Source: Lachnospiraceae bacterium NE2001 (GTDB lineage: Bacteria; Bacillota; Clostridia; Lachnospirales; Lachnospiraceae). From it: a stretch of DNA of 64,000 nt. The notes below the pieces were generated by a model. The model was not told the origin of the DNA. It ran no database searches and was given only the letters and a program-made list of their open reading frames with translations. The first letter of the stretch is position 1. Each line of letters opens with the position of its first letter. The translations under genes were made by a program, and so were the position numbers. The stretch covers positions 51,023 to 115,022 of the forward strand of contig FOEK01000012.1 in the NCBI GenBank assembly GCA_900110635.1. Reading direction: 5' to 3'. Positions 8,967-17,716 of the stretch are shown one piece after another.

Positions 8967-9053
8967 GATAGGGCTGTCGCCCTATATCAACAGAATAGAT
9001 TATATATGCTTTCTCGCATAAATGCGAGCGCATATATAATCTATTCTGTTGAT
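8967..9053. repeat. 68-bp near-perfect palindrome plus small hairpin between ychF and lgt
   Basis: Arms 8986-9009 and 9030-9053 are perfect 24-bp inverted copies (ATCAACAGAATAGATT...). The middle contains a further hairpin CTCGCA-TAAA-TGCGAG. Directly beside it, 8968-8985 forms ATAGGGC-TGTC-GCCCTAT. No T run follows on either strand, so this is not a standard terminator, although it lies 18 bp after the ychF stop and may act as a transcript end or stability structure. Confidence 0.85.
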
Positions 9054-9070
9054 GCACTGCTTGTAGCCTT

Positions 9071-10174
9071 CTACACGTTGAATTTAAACAGAACTACGTC
9101 GCCGTCCTTCATTACGTACTCTTTGCCTTCCTGACGAACAAGTCCCTTTTCCTTTGCAGCAGTCATACTGCCCTCACGGATCAGGTCATCGTAGGCAATA
9201 ACCTCAGCCTTTATGAAGCCTCTCTCAAAGTCCGAGTGAATCTTTCCAGCAGCCTGTGGTGCTTTAGTTCCTTCCTTTATAGTCCAGGCTCTGGACTCCT
9301 GCTTTCCTGCAGTCAGATAGCTGATAAGACCTAGCAGTGAATAGCTTGCCTTGATAAGCTTATCGAGACCAGACTCCTTAAGTCCCAGGTCCTCCAGGAA
9401 CATCTTTCTTTCCTCATCATCGAGCTCTGATATTTCAGCCTCCATCTGTGCACATACAGCAAACACCTCAGCTCCAGTCTCAGCAGCGTAAGCCTTTACC
9501 TTCTGAACATATTCGTTGGATGCACCATCGTCAGCCATATCATCCTCGCCAACATTTGCAGCATATATAACCTTCTTCTCAGTCAGAAGGCAGTACTCCT
9601 TGATCCAGGCAACCTCATCATCATCATTTTCATCTATTTCAAATGTTCTAACCGGGTTTCCTGCTTCCAGATGAGCCTTGATCCTGTTCTGGAACTCAAG
9701 CTCCTTGGCAGCCTGCTTGTCATTACGAGAAAGCTTTACAGTCTTGGATATTCTTCTCTCAAGAACCTCAAGATCAGAGAAGATAAGCTCTATATTGATA
9801 GTCTCTATATCTCTGATTGGATCAACAGACCCATCAACGTGAACCACGTCAGAATCATCGAAGCATCTTACCACGTGAACAATTGCGTCACACTCACGGA
9901 TGTTTGCCAGGAACTGGTTGCCCAGACCTTCACCCTTTGAAGCACCCTTAACAAGTCCCGCAATATCTACGAACTCTATAATAGCAGGGGTTGTCTTGTC
10001 AGAATCATACATCTTAGTAAGCACATCCAGTCTCTCATCCGGAACTGGAACGATACCTACATTGGGATCAATAGTTGCAAACGGATAATTTGCTGCAAGG
10101 GCTCCTGCCTTTGTTAACGAATTAAACAATGTAGACTTTCCTACATTTGGAAGTCCAACTATACCAAGTTTCAT
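9071..10174 (-). CDS. ychF: YchF/OLA1-type ribosome-associated ATPase/GTPase
   Basis: A 367-residue protein of typical length. The P-loop GLPNVGKST is at residues 6-14, the switch region has YPFATIDPNVG, G3 is DIAGLV, and the C-terminal TGS domain contains FERGFIKAEVIAYDD and the terminal DGDVVLFKFNV, all diagnostic of the YchF subgroup of Obg-like proteins. Members prefer ATP over GTP and bind ribosomes. It stands alone between repeat-rich spacers on both sides. Confidence 0.95.
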   Translation of the reverse strand: MKLGIVGLPNVGKSTLFNSLTKAGALAANYPFATIDPNVGIVPVPDERLDVLTKMYDSDKTTPAIIEFVDIAGLVKGASKGEGLGNQFLANIRECDAIVHVVRCFDDSDVVHVDGSVDPIRDIETINIELIFSDLEVLERRISKTVKLSRNDKQAAKELEFQNRIKAHLEAGNPVRTFEIDENDDDEVAWIKEYCLLTEKKVIYAANVGEDDMADDGASNEYVQKVKAYAAETGAEVFAVCAQMEAEISELDDEERKMFLEDLGLKESGLDKLIKASYSLLGLISYLTAGKQESRAWTIKEGTKAPQAAGKIHSDFERGFIKAEVIAYDDLIREGSMTAAKEKGLVRQEGKEYVMKDGDVVLFKFNV

Positions 10175-10641
10175 TTCTTTATATCTCCTTTACTAAAAAC
10201 CTATTTTCTATAAAACATTTTCAAGCCTTTTAATCAAAACTATGAGCTGATACAGCTATTCGCAAGTTGCATCAGCTCATCAATGTTATCATAATTATGG
10301 TTGCTTTTCAATCAGCGACTTTAAACTTGCGAATTTATTCTCTATCGGCAACATTTTTTGCACTTTCTATCTTTTTTGTTGCCGCCACTTCATTTTTTAC
10401 CCCTGTTTTCAGTCCCTCTGGCAACATTTTTTGCGCTTTCTATCTTTTTTGTTGCCGCCACTTCATTTTTTTACCCCTGTTTTCAGTCCCTCTGGCAACA
10501 TTTTTTGCGCTTTCTCTCATTTGTGTTGCTACCGCCCTTTTTCTTGGTCGTCTTGTTTCAAATACATCGATAAAATACAATGCAAGCTTTCTAATGGGCT
10601 TGGAATGTTTCAATCAGACTCTTTCAATCAGACTCTTTCAA
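10175..10641. repeat. ychF leader: inverted repeats and 2.5 copies of a 73-74 bp tandem repeat
   Basis: A 467-bp stretch without a conventional gene. Nearest ychF are the inverted pairs ATGAGCTGAT/ATCAGCTCAT (10242-10251, 10271-10280) and ATTCGCAAGTT/AACTTGCGAAT (10258-10268, 10324-10334). Then come tandem copies at 10347-10419 and 10420-10493 and a degenerate part copy from 10494 to about 10530. On the minus strand each full copy has AGGGG six to seven bases before an ATG and encodes the same eight-residue peptide MKWRQQKR followed by a stop. At 10607-10643 TTTCAATCA is repeated three times at 15-base spacing. Confidence 0.8.
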
Positions 10642-11181
10642 TCAAGTTTTTTCAGCCACCACGTATTCACCATTTTTGTATTTTGAATGAGTCTTCCCTA
10701 TAGTGAATCCAGCTTTCTTCATTTCACTAAGTAAAGTATGCATATAGAAGCCATGCGTGACCACCAGACAATCTTTATTTTCTTTACTAAGGATATTCAC
10801 AAATCGTCTCGCTCTTTTTCTTGTTTCTATGCAACTCTCATCCTGTCTCGGACTATTAAAGAACCACTGCAACCTACCTGCAATATTCCAATACCATATA
10901 GGAAGTCTAAGTTTGGTGTCCAAGCTCGAATGAAGCGGAACCTCATTTATAAGGTCTGTCTTTTTCACTTTCACATTTACATGCAGATTTTCTGCCGTTT
11001 CACGAGTTCTCGAGAGTCCACTTATTATCACCCACTGATACTTAATATCAGGAATATCATATCGTTCTACCTTTATCGGTGCAGCATCATATTCTCTGCA
11101 GGCCTGATCAAACTCTTCCGATGTGTACCGCTTATTCCAACTGTAATTAACTTTTCCGTGTCTTATAATTATTATCTTCAT
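10642..11181 (-). CDS. Histidine phosphatase superfamily protein (small, divergent)
   Basis: A 179-residue protein with a divergent phosphoglycerate-mutase-like fold. The N-terminal catalytic motif IIRHGKVNY is at residues 4-12, a SGLSRTRETA segment around residues 54-63 provides the second phosphate-binding arginine, and VVTHGFYMH near residue 139 holds the second catalytic histidine. The usual glutamate-containing middle motif is not obvious. Substrate cannot be told from sequence. The start is the last of six ATGAAG copies in the leader repeat (see 11182-11262); no strong ribosome-binding site is visible. Confidence 0.75.
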   Translation of the reverse strand: MKIIIIRHGKVNYSWNKRYTSEEFDQACREYDAAPIKVERYDIPDIKYQWVIISGLSRTRETAENLHVNVKVKKTDLINEVPLHSSLDTKLRLPIWYWNIAGRLQWFFNSPRQDESCIETRKRARRFVNILSKENKDCLVVTHGFYMHTLLSEMKKAGFTIGKTHSKYKNGEYVVAEKT

Positions 11182-11262
11182 ATATTTATTTCTTCATATA
11201 TTTATTTCTTCATATATTATTTCTTCATATATTTATTTCTTCATATATTTATTTCTTCATCA
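11182..11262. repeat. 16-bp tandem repeat of start codons: five MKK-stop mini-ORFs
   Basis: Upstream of the phosphatase gene the minus strand reads ATGAAGAAATAAATAT repeated five times (ATGs at 11197, 11213, 11228, 11244 and 11260; the copy at 11228 is one base shorter). Each copy is a complete three-codon ORF, Met-Lys-Lys-stop. The true gene start at 11181 has the same ATGAAG beginning, then diverges. The repeat looks like serial duplication of the translation start region. Confidence 0.9.
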
Positions 11263-11315
11263 AGCATATATGCCAAACACAATTAAAACTTTTATCAGTT
11301 TACCAGCCCCATCAA

Positions 11316-12077
11316 TCAACAATATTTTTCATATCTGCACTGTTCGTGGACTTCTTTTCCAAGTAGTGTAATCGCCTGTTTGGGACAATTATCTATACAA
11401 CGATAACACATAGTACAATTAGGCCCAGCAGCCATCTTCCCATCCTTTATTTCTAAATTATTCATAGGACAAAGCTGGGAACAAAGACCACATCCAGCAC
11501 AGTTCTCATTGATTTTCACCTTATCTGTATAACCCGTAGTCTTGTTGTAAAACCATAGTCTCTGCCCAAACAGACCAGCCATATGATAAACAAAGGATAA
11601 GCCTTCCTTTGGATATATCCCTTCTTCTCTTATCTTCTTTCCAACTTGTTCTATCTTTTCATCAGTTTTCACGATAGTCTGGTGATTCTTATCAACAGGC
11701 TTTTTCAGTAGTTTGACATCACCTATAGAGTCAGGCATCAAGAGATGAAGCCCACCGATTATCTCAGCATTATATTTCTTAAGCAGTCTCGCTGCGCATC
11801 CCGCTCCATCGCCCGAAAATAGAGCCATCGTCGAAACACAGAATATTTTCTTCCCACTCCAAACCGATGAATTCTTATTTATGTAGTCCCTGACCATATA
11901 TGGGATATTGGAAAACTGTGTTGGATAACCCAATATAATTGAATCACTTTCTTTTATCTTATCTATAGAGATTTCCGATTCTATAGGAAATGCCTCTGCT
12001 CCCGGTTCTATTATCGAAAGCAGCTTTTCCACACAGTGTTTCGTATTTCCAGTTCCACTTAAATATATGCCTATCAT
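11316..12077 (-). CDS. EFR1-type flavodoxin-ferredoxin fusion protein
   Basis: About 253 residues. The N-terminal flavodoxin-like half begins MIGIYLSGTGNTKHC, the FMN phosphate loop, and includes ILGYPTQFSNIPYMVRDYI. The C-terminal half has two 4Fe-4S motifs, CAGCGLCSQLCP and CTMCYRCIDNCPK. Such EFR1 proteins are probable electron carriers in anaerobic Firmicutes; the partner is unknown. The ATG at 12077 has AGGAGG ten bases upstream; an in-frame TTG further upstream (12107) has none. The gene lies 39 bp after the TetR gene in the same operon, so it is the likely regulated target. Confidence 0.88.
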   Translation of the reverse strand: MIGIYLSGTGNTKHCVEKLLSIIEPGAEAFPIESEISIDKIKESDSIILGYPTQFSNIPYMVRDYINKNSSVWSGKKIFCVSTMALFSGDGAGCAARLLKKYNAEIIGGLHLLMPDSIGDVKLLKKPVDKNHQTIVKTDEKIEQVGKKIREEGIYPKEGLSFVYHMAGLFGQRLWFYNKTTGYTDKVKINENCAGCGLCSQLCPMNNLEIKDGKMAAGPNCTMCYRCIDNCPKQAITLLGKEVHEQCRYEKYC

Positions 12078-12116
12078 ATTTTTGATTCCTCCTAAGCCTG
12101 AAATCAACCAGATTTT

Positions 12117-12674
12117 TTAGAGCCTAACTAGATCAAGAACCTTCTCAACCTCTTTTTCCAGTTTGTCCTCTTCAAATATCTCACATACCGCACATATATC
12201 AGTTAGTCCTTGAACTGTCGCCCATAATAGGATCGTCTTGTAAAATACTTCTTTACCTTTGATACCAAAAGCGCCAAGAGTTTCCTTCACTGCTCCTGAA
12301 AATATCTGATATGGGCGATACTCTTCCACAATAATCCCTTCGTCCGAAAACATGAATTGATGATAATGTGGGTTTTCTACGAAAAACATCACATAACACT
12401 TTCCCAGTTCTAAAAGCCTTTTCTCAGGATTCTTACAATTATCAATGCTTTTCTGGAGCACCTCAGAGAATGTATCTTCAACATAAGCCCTTGCCTGAAT
12501 CAAAAAATCTCCTTTATTCTTGAAATGCGCATAGGGTGCTGCACTGCTGACACCACAGACAGTAGCCAGCTTCCTCATAGACAGATTCTCTATCCCATTC
12601 AAGCTTATATACTTTATTCCCTGTTCAATAAGTTCATTTTTCAGATTTCCATGATGATAAGGTTTTTCACTCAT
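12117..12674 (-). CDS. TetR/AcrR family transcriptional regulator
   Basis: About 185 residues. The helix-turn-helix is N-terminal (LSMRKLATVCGVSSAAPYAHFKNK, residues 30-53), typical of TetR, followed by a helical ligand-binding region resembling the WHG domain. ATG 12674 is preceded by AGGAGG seven bases upstream; a longer in-frame ATG at 12716 lacks a site. Its promoter has an imperfect palindrome just after the -10 (12751-12769), the expected place for self-repression. It is cotranscribed with the EFR1 protein, so it probably senses a signal linked to that redox protein. Confidence 0.88.
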   Translation of the reverse strand: MSEKPYHHGNLKNELIEQGIKYISLNGIENLSMRKLATVCGVSSAAPYAHFKNKGDFLIQARAYVEDTFSEVLQKSIDNCKNPEKRLLELGKCYVMFFVENPHYHQFMFSDEGIIVEEYRPYQIFSGAVKETLGAFGIKGKEVFYKTILLWATVQGLTDICAVCEIFEEDKLEKEVEKVLDLVRL

Positions 12675-12750
12675 AGCATAACCTCCTAAACTTTTTTTCA
12701 TATCGATGCAAACCATCTTATCAGTACATATAATCCCATCAGTATATATA

Positions 12751-12796
12751 ATCTTATCACTGATTAGATAATAGCATCCAATCTTATCACTGTCAA
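12751..12796 (-). promoter_or_regulatory. Promoter and candidate operator of the tetR-EFR1 operon
   Basis: On the minus strand TTGACA (12791-12796), a 17-bp spacer and TATTAT (12768-12773) form a near-consensus promoter. Overlapping the expected start is the imperfect 19-bp palindrome ATCTAATCAGTGATAAGAT (12751-12769). The motif CAGTGATAAGATT also occurs as a direct repeat, once in the spacer and once in the palindrome. This fits TetR autorepression. Confidence 0.8.
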
Positions 12797-12813
12797 GATT
12801 GAAATTTTCAATT

Positions 12814-12840
12814 AAAAACCTGCTGATTTCTCAGCAGGTT
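12814..12840 (-). terminator. Terminator of the large kinase-like gene
   Basis: A perfect 10-bp stem AACCTGCTGA/TCAGCAGGTT with loop GAAA on the minus strand, followed by TTTTTAATT. It lies 45 bp after the stop of the 12885-16871 gene and ahead of the tetR promoter. Confidence 0.88.
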
Positions 12841-12884
12841 CTAATTATACCAACTATACTTTCTACCACAGTCAAACTTGCTCT

Positions 12885-15800
12885 TTAAAGCTTTATCCCT
12901 GGATTTACTTCGTTGTTATTCTGTTGTTTCTTTTCAACATGAACAGTCTTCTTTTTGTTATTTACCAGTGCCTTTGTAAATTCAATAAATAGGTTCTTAG
13001 CATTACTTTTACTGGAGAGTTCAATTATTTCCTCTCTCGTTTTACCATTCTTTAAGGATTTGAACTCATCTGATTCCAGGATTTCGTTTACGTTTCTTTC
13101 AATATTCTTATCATTTAATGCATTTGAAAGCTTATTTTCCTTTGAAAGACTAACGATCTTTTTACTTATGCCGGATAGATATATAAGCTCAGCCACATTC
13201 TTATCAAAGACTTCATTTGAAATGTCAGGATTTTTGATATTTGCCTGAACCGAATGCATCTTTGTGTAAAAACGTTCTTCTGGGAACAGTTCCAGCATAA
13301 CCTTATCATAGTTAGCCTGAATATTATTAACCGAAGCAGTTAATGAATCAATCGCATTTGTAACTATTCCTTTTCTCTTGGTCTGAGTCGAGCTGATACG
13401 TCCTCTTTCTCCCATTACATCGTTAACGTGTGAGATATAATCTCTTGCTTTAGTTGTAACGCTATTAAACTTTGATATAAACTCATTATAGTTATCCTGA
13501 GTTAGTTTAAAATTATCCTTAGCATTTTCTTTTAAGCCATTAACATATTCATATAGACTATTTATTTCAGTGTTTAGATCTGTATAGAACTGAGACTCAC
13601 CATGCAGTGCACTTCTGCCACCTTTAATGCTGTCTCTGATAGTTTTGGTCCACTTATATACATTATCCAGCATTTTACCATCTGGAATGGATTTGTTAGG
13701 CTTCTCTTCTTCTATGCTATCAAGAAGGGATTTTGCAAATGCATCACCAACATCCCTGATGCGTTCTTCCATATCTATTTTCGTAAGTATTTCCTTGTCG
13801 AACTCATCTACCTTTTCACATAGAGTGAATTCCTTTTCTGGTTCCTCTACTGCATTTTCGTTAGCGTTATTTATTTTATCTGCCAGTTCTACATCAAATG
13901 TTTCTTTAACAGTGGTAAAAATATTCTTCTGATTATTTGATAATTCACTTAGTTTTTTATTCTTCCAGTCCTCATCCTTTATAACTTCAATCTTGCCACT
14001 GTTGATCCGTTCTTTTATAGCAACAAAACGGTTTATAGCTGCATTTATCTCATCATCACTCAGCCCCTGCTTGCTATAAGTATTTCTGAGCGCTACAACT
14101 GATGCAGACCTGATTTCGTTTGCCATTCTTTCAGAAATGACATTAATGTTATCTAATGGCGTATCCATGTATTTGGATTTATTACTATCAAGCTTGATAG
14201 TACCAAAGGAAAGGTCATTATCTATCCCCTGAACACCTATACACTGTTTTCCATCAGGTGAAAACTCAAATAACATATTTTCATTATGTCTGTCTATATT
14301 GAGGCAAATATAATCAAGTATTTGAAGCTCGGCTAGGTCACGGAGTGCCATAGATCCATCAAATACAGCAGATTTAAGATTTGCAGCTGGATCATCTGCC
14401 TTGATTTTGGTGAAGGTAATGCCACGAGCATTATCCATAAAAACGCCTTCTACGAGTTTACCATCCATAAGTACTTCGGCATTTCTAGACTGCGCAATAA
14501 CGTTTACAACGCCTAACTGATCACTAACCTTTGACATTGCCACATTTCTTTTATCTATGGTTCCTCCCTGGGCCATACCAAATCCAGTATAATTTAAATT
14601 AATCTTTGTTTTTTCAATGAGCAAATCGTCCAAATATTTAACATAGGCGTTAATAAACTTATCATCAGCTTTTAATGATTCAACAGTTTCTTTATCATAT
14701 CCAAGACGAGCAAAATCGTAATTATGAGATTTGAATTTTTTTAAGTCACCACCGTTTTGAATGATATGATCAAGTGTTCTTTCAAAAACCTCATTCCACT
14801 CTGGGCGATTTTCTTCTTTATTTAATTCATTTATATGATAATTAGTTATATTACTAAAAATATTTTTATAATCATTTATTGCAGATGGAGTAAAGAAGCC
14901 ATTCTGTGGCTCACCCTTACTATTCATATACGAAACCATATACCTCTTGCTATTGGAACCACCCACTACATCAGGTTTCTTATTATCAGGAACAACTATC
15001 TTGATCGCATCCGGATCATTTACGCCCATTCTGGCTTTTTTATCAATAGTATACTTAATTCCTGTTCCGACAGCTTTACCTTCAATCGGCTTCACATCCG
15101 GAAGAGGTTCAATTCCCAGAAGCGTCTGTCTGGCCACTCTATCGCAATTATCAAACTGATTTGCTTTTTTATTTAGAGCTCTTTGTTCAACCCAATTTGA
15201 TTTTGAATAAAGAATCTCATGGAATTGGTTATTATCATTAGCAAGATCGCTGATATGATAATTATTCCAGTCTGCCTCATCTACAACTCTAAGGAAGCCA
15301 GGATCTAGTTTTCCAACAGGAACCTTGTTATCTTCATAGTGTTTTTTACCTTCGGTAATAGCAGCTTGTAAGCGCTGAGTTCTTTTCCAGGCACACTCAA
15401 GAGCTTCATCATCCAGCTTATAGCCCCGAAGTGAGAGCTTCATGCTTTCAAGAGTTAATCCCATTATATAATCTGCTGTTTTTTTACCGAGCGCGCCCAT
15501 CTGTTCTGGACGCACAAAGAAATTACCAATCAAATCCTGGTTGCCCTTTGCAGGATTATTAACTCCCCATGACATATCATTATCAATGCCTGTAATACCA
15601 ACAAGCATTTTTTTGCCATTTACCTCTTCAAATCTAAGCATTATATTTCCAGGATGTCTGTCAAGATTACCGCAAATATAATCCAGTGCCTGAAGTGCCG
15701 CTATATCATCAAATACCGCCGGATTATCATAAGCCTCCGGTCCGAGATCTTTAATTGGATTATCAGTTTTGTTGTCATATGCATTATATTTGAAGGCCCT

Positions 15801-16871
15801 GGTCATAAATGTGCCTGTCACAGGCTTGCCATTCATAACAACGACCATTGGCTTTGCTGTAGCTATAAGACCCTTCTTTCCCAGCATTTCAGACATTGTA
15901 GACATAGCTACATTTCTCTTATCAATATTGCTTCCTTCCGGAACTCCGAGCCAACGCTGATTATCAGCTACATATACAGCATGATTCTTCACGATTTTTC
16001 CGTATTTCATACACATTTCATCCATACATCTGATGAAATCCGGATCCTTTTTCGCCTTTTTTACAATATCCTCTGAAATGACCTTGTCCAGAGTGTTTGC
16101 GTAGTAATCTGTTGCGAACTTCTTCATTTTAACAGGGTCATTCTGTGTAAAAACATTGTCATCTAATTCTGTCGCTCTATATCTGACTGCCCTGCCCACA
16201 CTAAGATCAGTAAGACCAGTTTGAATCAATTTATAATGACTAGCTGTAGTGATAGCATCGATTAAATTATGAAGGCCAGGGTACTTTTCCTTTAATTCAT
16301 TAACAAGGTTCTGAGTATTTTTTGTTGTATCGACATCTGATGAAGGGGTAAAATAGCCATCCACCGCTCCACCAGGCATATCAGCAACCTTTATAGGAAT
16401 TCTTGAAGAAAATGAACCAGACTCTGAAACAATCGGAGCATCCCCTATATCAACTGTTATAGATCTGCCTAGACCTATAATCTCATCAAGAGTCAGGTTC
16501 TTATTTATTTCAGGATCTATTTCCTCGAATGCGACACTGTCCTTCATGAGGGTTTCTTTTATCTGCTTTGCAAGATCCTTCATCTTACCTGAAATGCCCT
16601 CATTACTGTTCATTTTAATTACTTTGTCGCACTCTTCCAGCGCCTTCTTGTAAGTATCCTTAAAGGCCTTGATGGAAATCTCATCCAAAACAGGAAGATT
16701 GCCATTTTCATCAGGCACATAAAAATCTTCAGACAGATAGTTAATTGCCTGAACCCACTTGCTAAACTCGTCATACCTTTCTTTATCTTCTTCAGAGACA
16801 ACTGTCTGATTAATGCTATTTGTAAACTCCAGAGCCTTCTGCTGCATCTCAGTCATATATACTTCTTTCAT
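12885..16871 (-). CDS. Large protein with two tandem atypical kinase-like (PI3/4-kinase/HipA-like) domains
   Basis: A 1328-residue protein I cannot assign to a named family. It has no signal peptide or membrane helix. A helical N-terminus (1-150) is followed by two related modules of about 320 residues. Module 1 has DGYFTPS, IDKRNVAMS (D317), VVMNGKPVTGTFM, then LDYICGNLDRHPGNIM (D404, N409) and GIDNDMSWG (D430, D432). Module 2 has NGFFTPS, IDKRNVAMS (D773), VLMDGKLVEGVFM, LDYICLNIDRHNENML (D860, N865) and GIDNDLSFG (D884, D886). The DRHxxN and following GIDND elements resemble the catalytic loop and metal site of PI3/PI4-kinase-like and HipA-like kinases. Both copies keep them, so both may be active. 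A helical C-terminus (about 1000-1328) ends in a Lys/Asn/Gln-rich tail. Monocistronic, with its own terminator. Role unknown; an effector- or toxin-like kinase is one guess. Confidence 0.7.
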   Translation of the reverse strand: MKEVYMTEMQQKALEFTNSINQTVVSEEDKERYDEFSKWVQAINYLSEDFYVPDENGNLPVLDEISIKAFKDTYKKALEECDKVIKMNSNEGISGKMKDLAKQIKETLMKDSVAFEEIDPEINKNLTLDEIIGLGRSITVDIGDAPIVSESGSFSSRIPIKVADMPGGAVDGYFTPSSDVDTTKNTQNLVNELKEKYPGLHNLIDAITTASHYKLIQTGLTDLSVGRAVRYRATELDDNVFTQNDPVKMKKFATDYYANTLDKVISEDIVKKAKKDPDFIRCMDEMCMKYGKIVKNHAVYVADNQRWLGVPEGSNIDKRNVAMSTMSEMLGKKGLIATAKPMVVVMNGKPVTGTFMTRAFKYNAYDNKTDNPIKDLGPEAYDNPAVFDDIAALQALDYICGNLDRHPGNIMLRFEEVNGKKMLVGITGIDNDMSWGVNNPAKGNQDLIGNFFVRPEQMGALGKKTADYIMGLTLESMKLSLRGYKLDDEALECAWKRTQRLQAAITEGKKHYEDNKVPVGKLDPGFLRVVDEADWNNYHISDLANDNNQFHEILYSKSNWVEQRALNKKANQFDNCDRVARQTLLGIEPLPDVKPIEGKAVGTGIKYTIDKKARMGVNDPDAIKIVVPDNKKPDVVGGSNSKRYMVSYMNSKGEPQNGFFTPSAINDYKNIFSNITNYHINELNKEENRPEWNEVFERTLDHIIQNGGDLKKFKSHNYDFARLGYDKETVESLKADDKFINAYVKYLDDLLIEKTKINLNYTGFGMAQGGTIDKRNVAMSKVSDQLGVVNVIAQSRNAEVLMDGKLVEGVFMDNARGITFTKIKADDPAANLKSAVFDGSMALRDLAELQILDYICLNIDRHNENMLFEFSPDGKQCIGVQGIDNDLSFGTIKLDSNKSKYMDTPLDNINVISERMANEIRSASVVALRNTYSKQGLSDDEINAAINRFVAIKERINSGKIEVIKDEDWKNKKLSELSNNQKNIFTTVKETFDVELADKINNANENAVEEPEKEFTLCEKVDEFDKEILTKIDMEERIRDVGDAFAKSLLDSIEEEKPNKSIPDGKMLDNVYKWTKTIRDSIKGGRSALHGESQFYTDLNTEINSLYEYVNGLKENAKDNFKLTQDNYNEFISKFNSVTTKARDYISHVNDVMGERGRISSTQTKRKGIVTNAIDSLTASVNNIQANYDKVMLELFPEERFYTKMHSVQANIKNPDISNEVFDKNVAELIYLSGISKKIVSLSKENKLSNALNDKNIERNVNEILESDEFKSLKNGKTREEIIELSSKSNAKNLFIEFTKALVNNKKKTVHVEKKQQNNNEVNPGIKL

Positions 16872-16987
16872 AGCACTCAGTATCCTTTCAAAGCATCCAT
16901 TAACAATCTACAGCATCTATTTTACCTAAAATATAATAACAAAAGCGCAACAAACTAAAATGAAGCATCTCTTTAAATGAAGTATTT

Positions 16988-17716
16988 TCAATCAAAATTA
17001 TAATGCTTTAACAGTCTTATCTTTATTGCTACCAAGGCCAACGAGAATATCAGCATATGCGCAAATATCATAAGGCTTCCTGCCTTATCAAATATATCTG
17101 TATCCCCTACCATCTTGAAGCCATCCATAATTGGTGGTGTTATAACGTGAAGTATCTTTAATAATGGAAAGACCTCGATCAAGCCAAATTTACACACAGC
17201 AAGAAGCGATACAAATATCACGCCTATCACAGCATATCTTGTCTGTCTGAATAACCTGTGGTGGAACAGATCTCCTAAAGCAATTCCGCATATCCCACTT
17301 CCCACCAGAAGCAGGCCACCAAAGATCACATCCTGAGGCTTAAGCGGCCTGACGAAAAAGTCAGGTATAAAAAGACTTCGAATGATCGGATATAATATAA
17401 GCACTAAGGCATATACCAGTGAAATGCTAACAAGCACCAGCTCACGCACTATATAGTAGCTGATATCTGAAAGGCTGTGAAAAAGAAGCACCTCCTCCTG
17501 GATATCATTTTCCTTCATCTGTATCATCATTGAAAAGAAAACACAGATTGCAAATTGGAAAAACCCAGAGAGCAAAAAGCTTCCACTTACCTGTTCAGGA
17601 AGAACACTATACATTGCCCCAAGAAATGCTATGGTTAATACCGTCGGAATAACCAGAACCGCACTTCTAAGCACCACATTCATTTTTAATTTATATAAAC
17701 TAGATATATTCTTCAA
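16988..17716 (-). CDS. ABC transporter membrane subunit (ABC-2-like)
   Basis: A 242-residue integral membrane protein with six predicted helices (for example VLVIPTVLTIAFLGAM, FLLSGFFQFAICVFFSMMI, LVLVSISLVYALVLILYPII, VIFGGLLLVGSGICGIALG). No signature motif is evident, but it overlaps the 3' end of an ABC ATPase gene by 17 bp, so the two form an exporter or membrane-remodelling pair. The TTG at 17716 has GGAG ten bases upstream; an ATG at 17683 lacks a site and would remove 11 residues. Substrate unknown. Confidence 0.75.
   Translation of the reverse strand: MKNISSLYKLKMNVVLRSAVLVIPTVLTIAFLGAMYSVLPEQVSGSFLLSGFFQFAICVFFSMMIQMKENDIQEEVLLFHSLSDISYYIVRELVLVSISLVYALVLILYPIIRSLFIPDFFVRPLKPQDVIFGGLLLVGSGICGIALGDLFHHRLFRQTRYAVIGVIFVSLLAVCKFGLIEVFPLLKILHVITPPIMDGFKMVGDTDIFDKAGSLMIFAHMLIFSLALVAIKIRLLKHYNFD

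Noticed and set aside
8740..9021. 93-codon plus-strand ORF over the lgt leader
   Set aside because: It is the translated tandem repeat; the repetitive protein has no gene features.
10267..10686. 139-codon plus-strand ORF rich in Phe, Ser and Leu
   Set aside because: It is made of the 73-bp repeats read in an open frame, with no ribosome-binding site or family resemblance.
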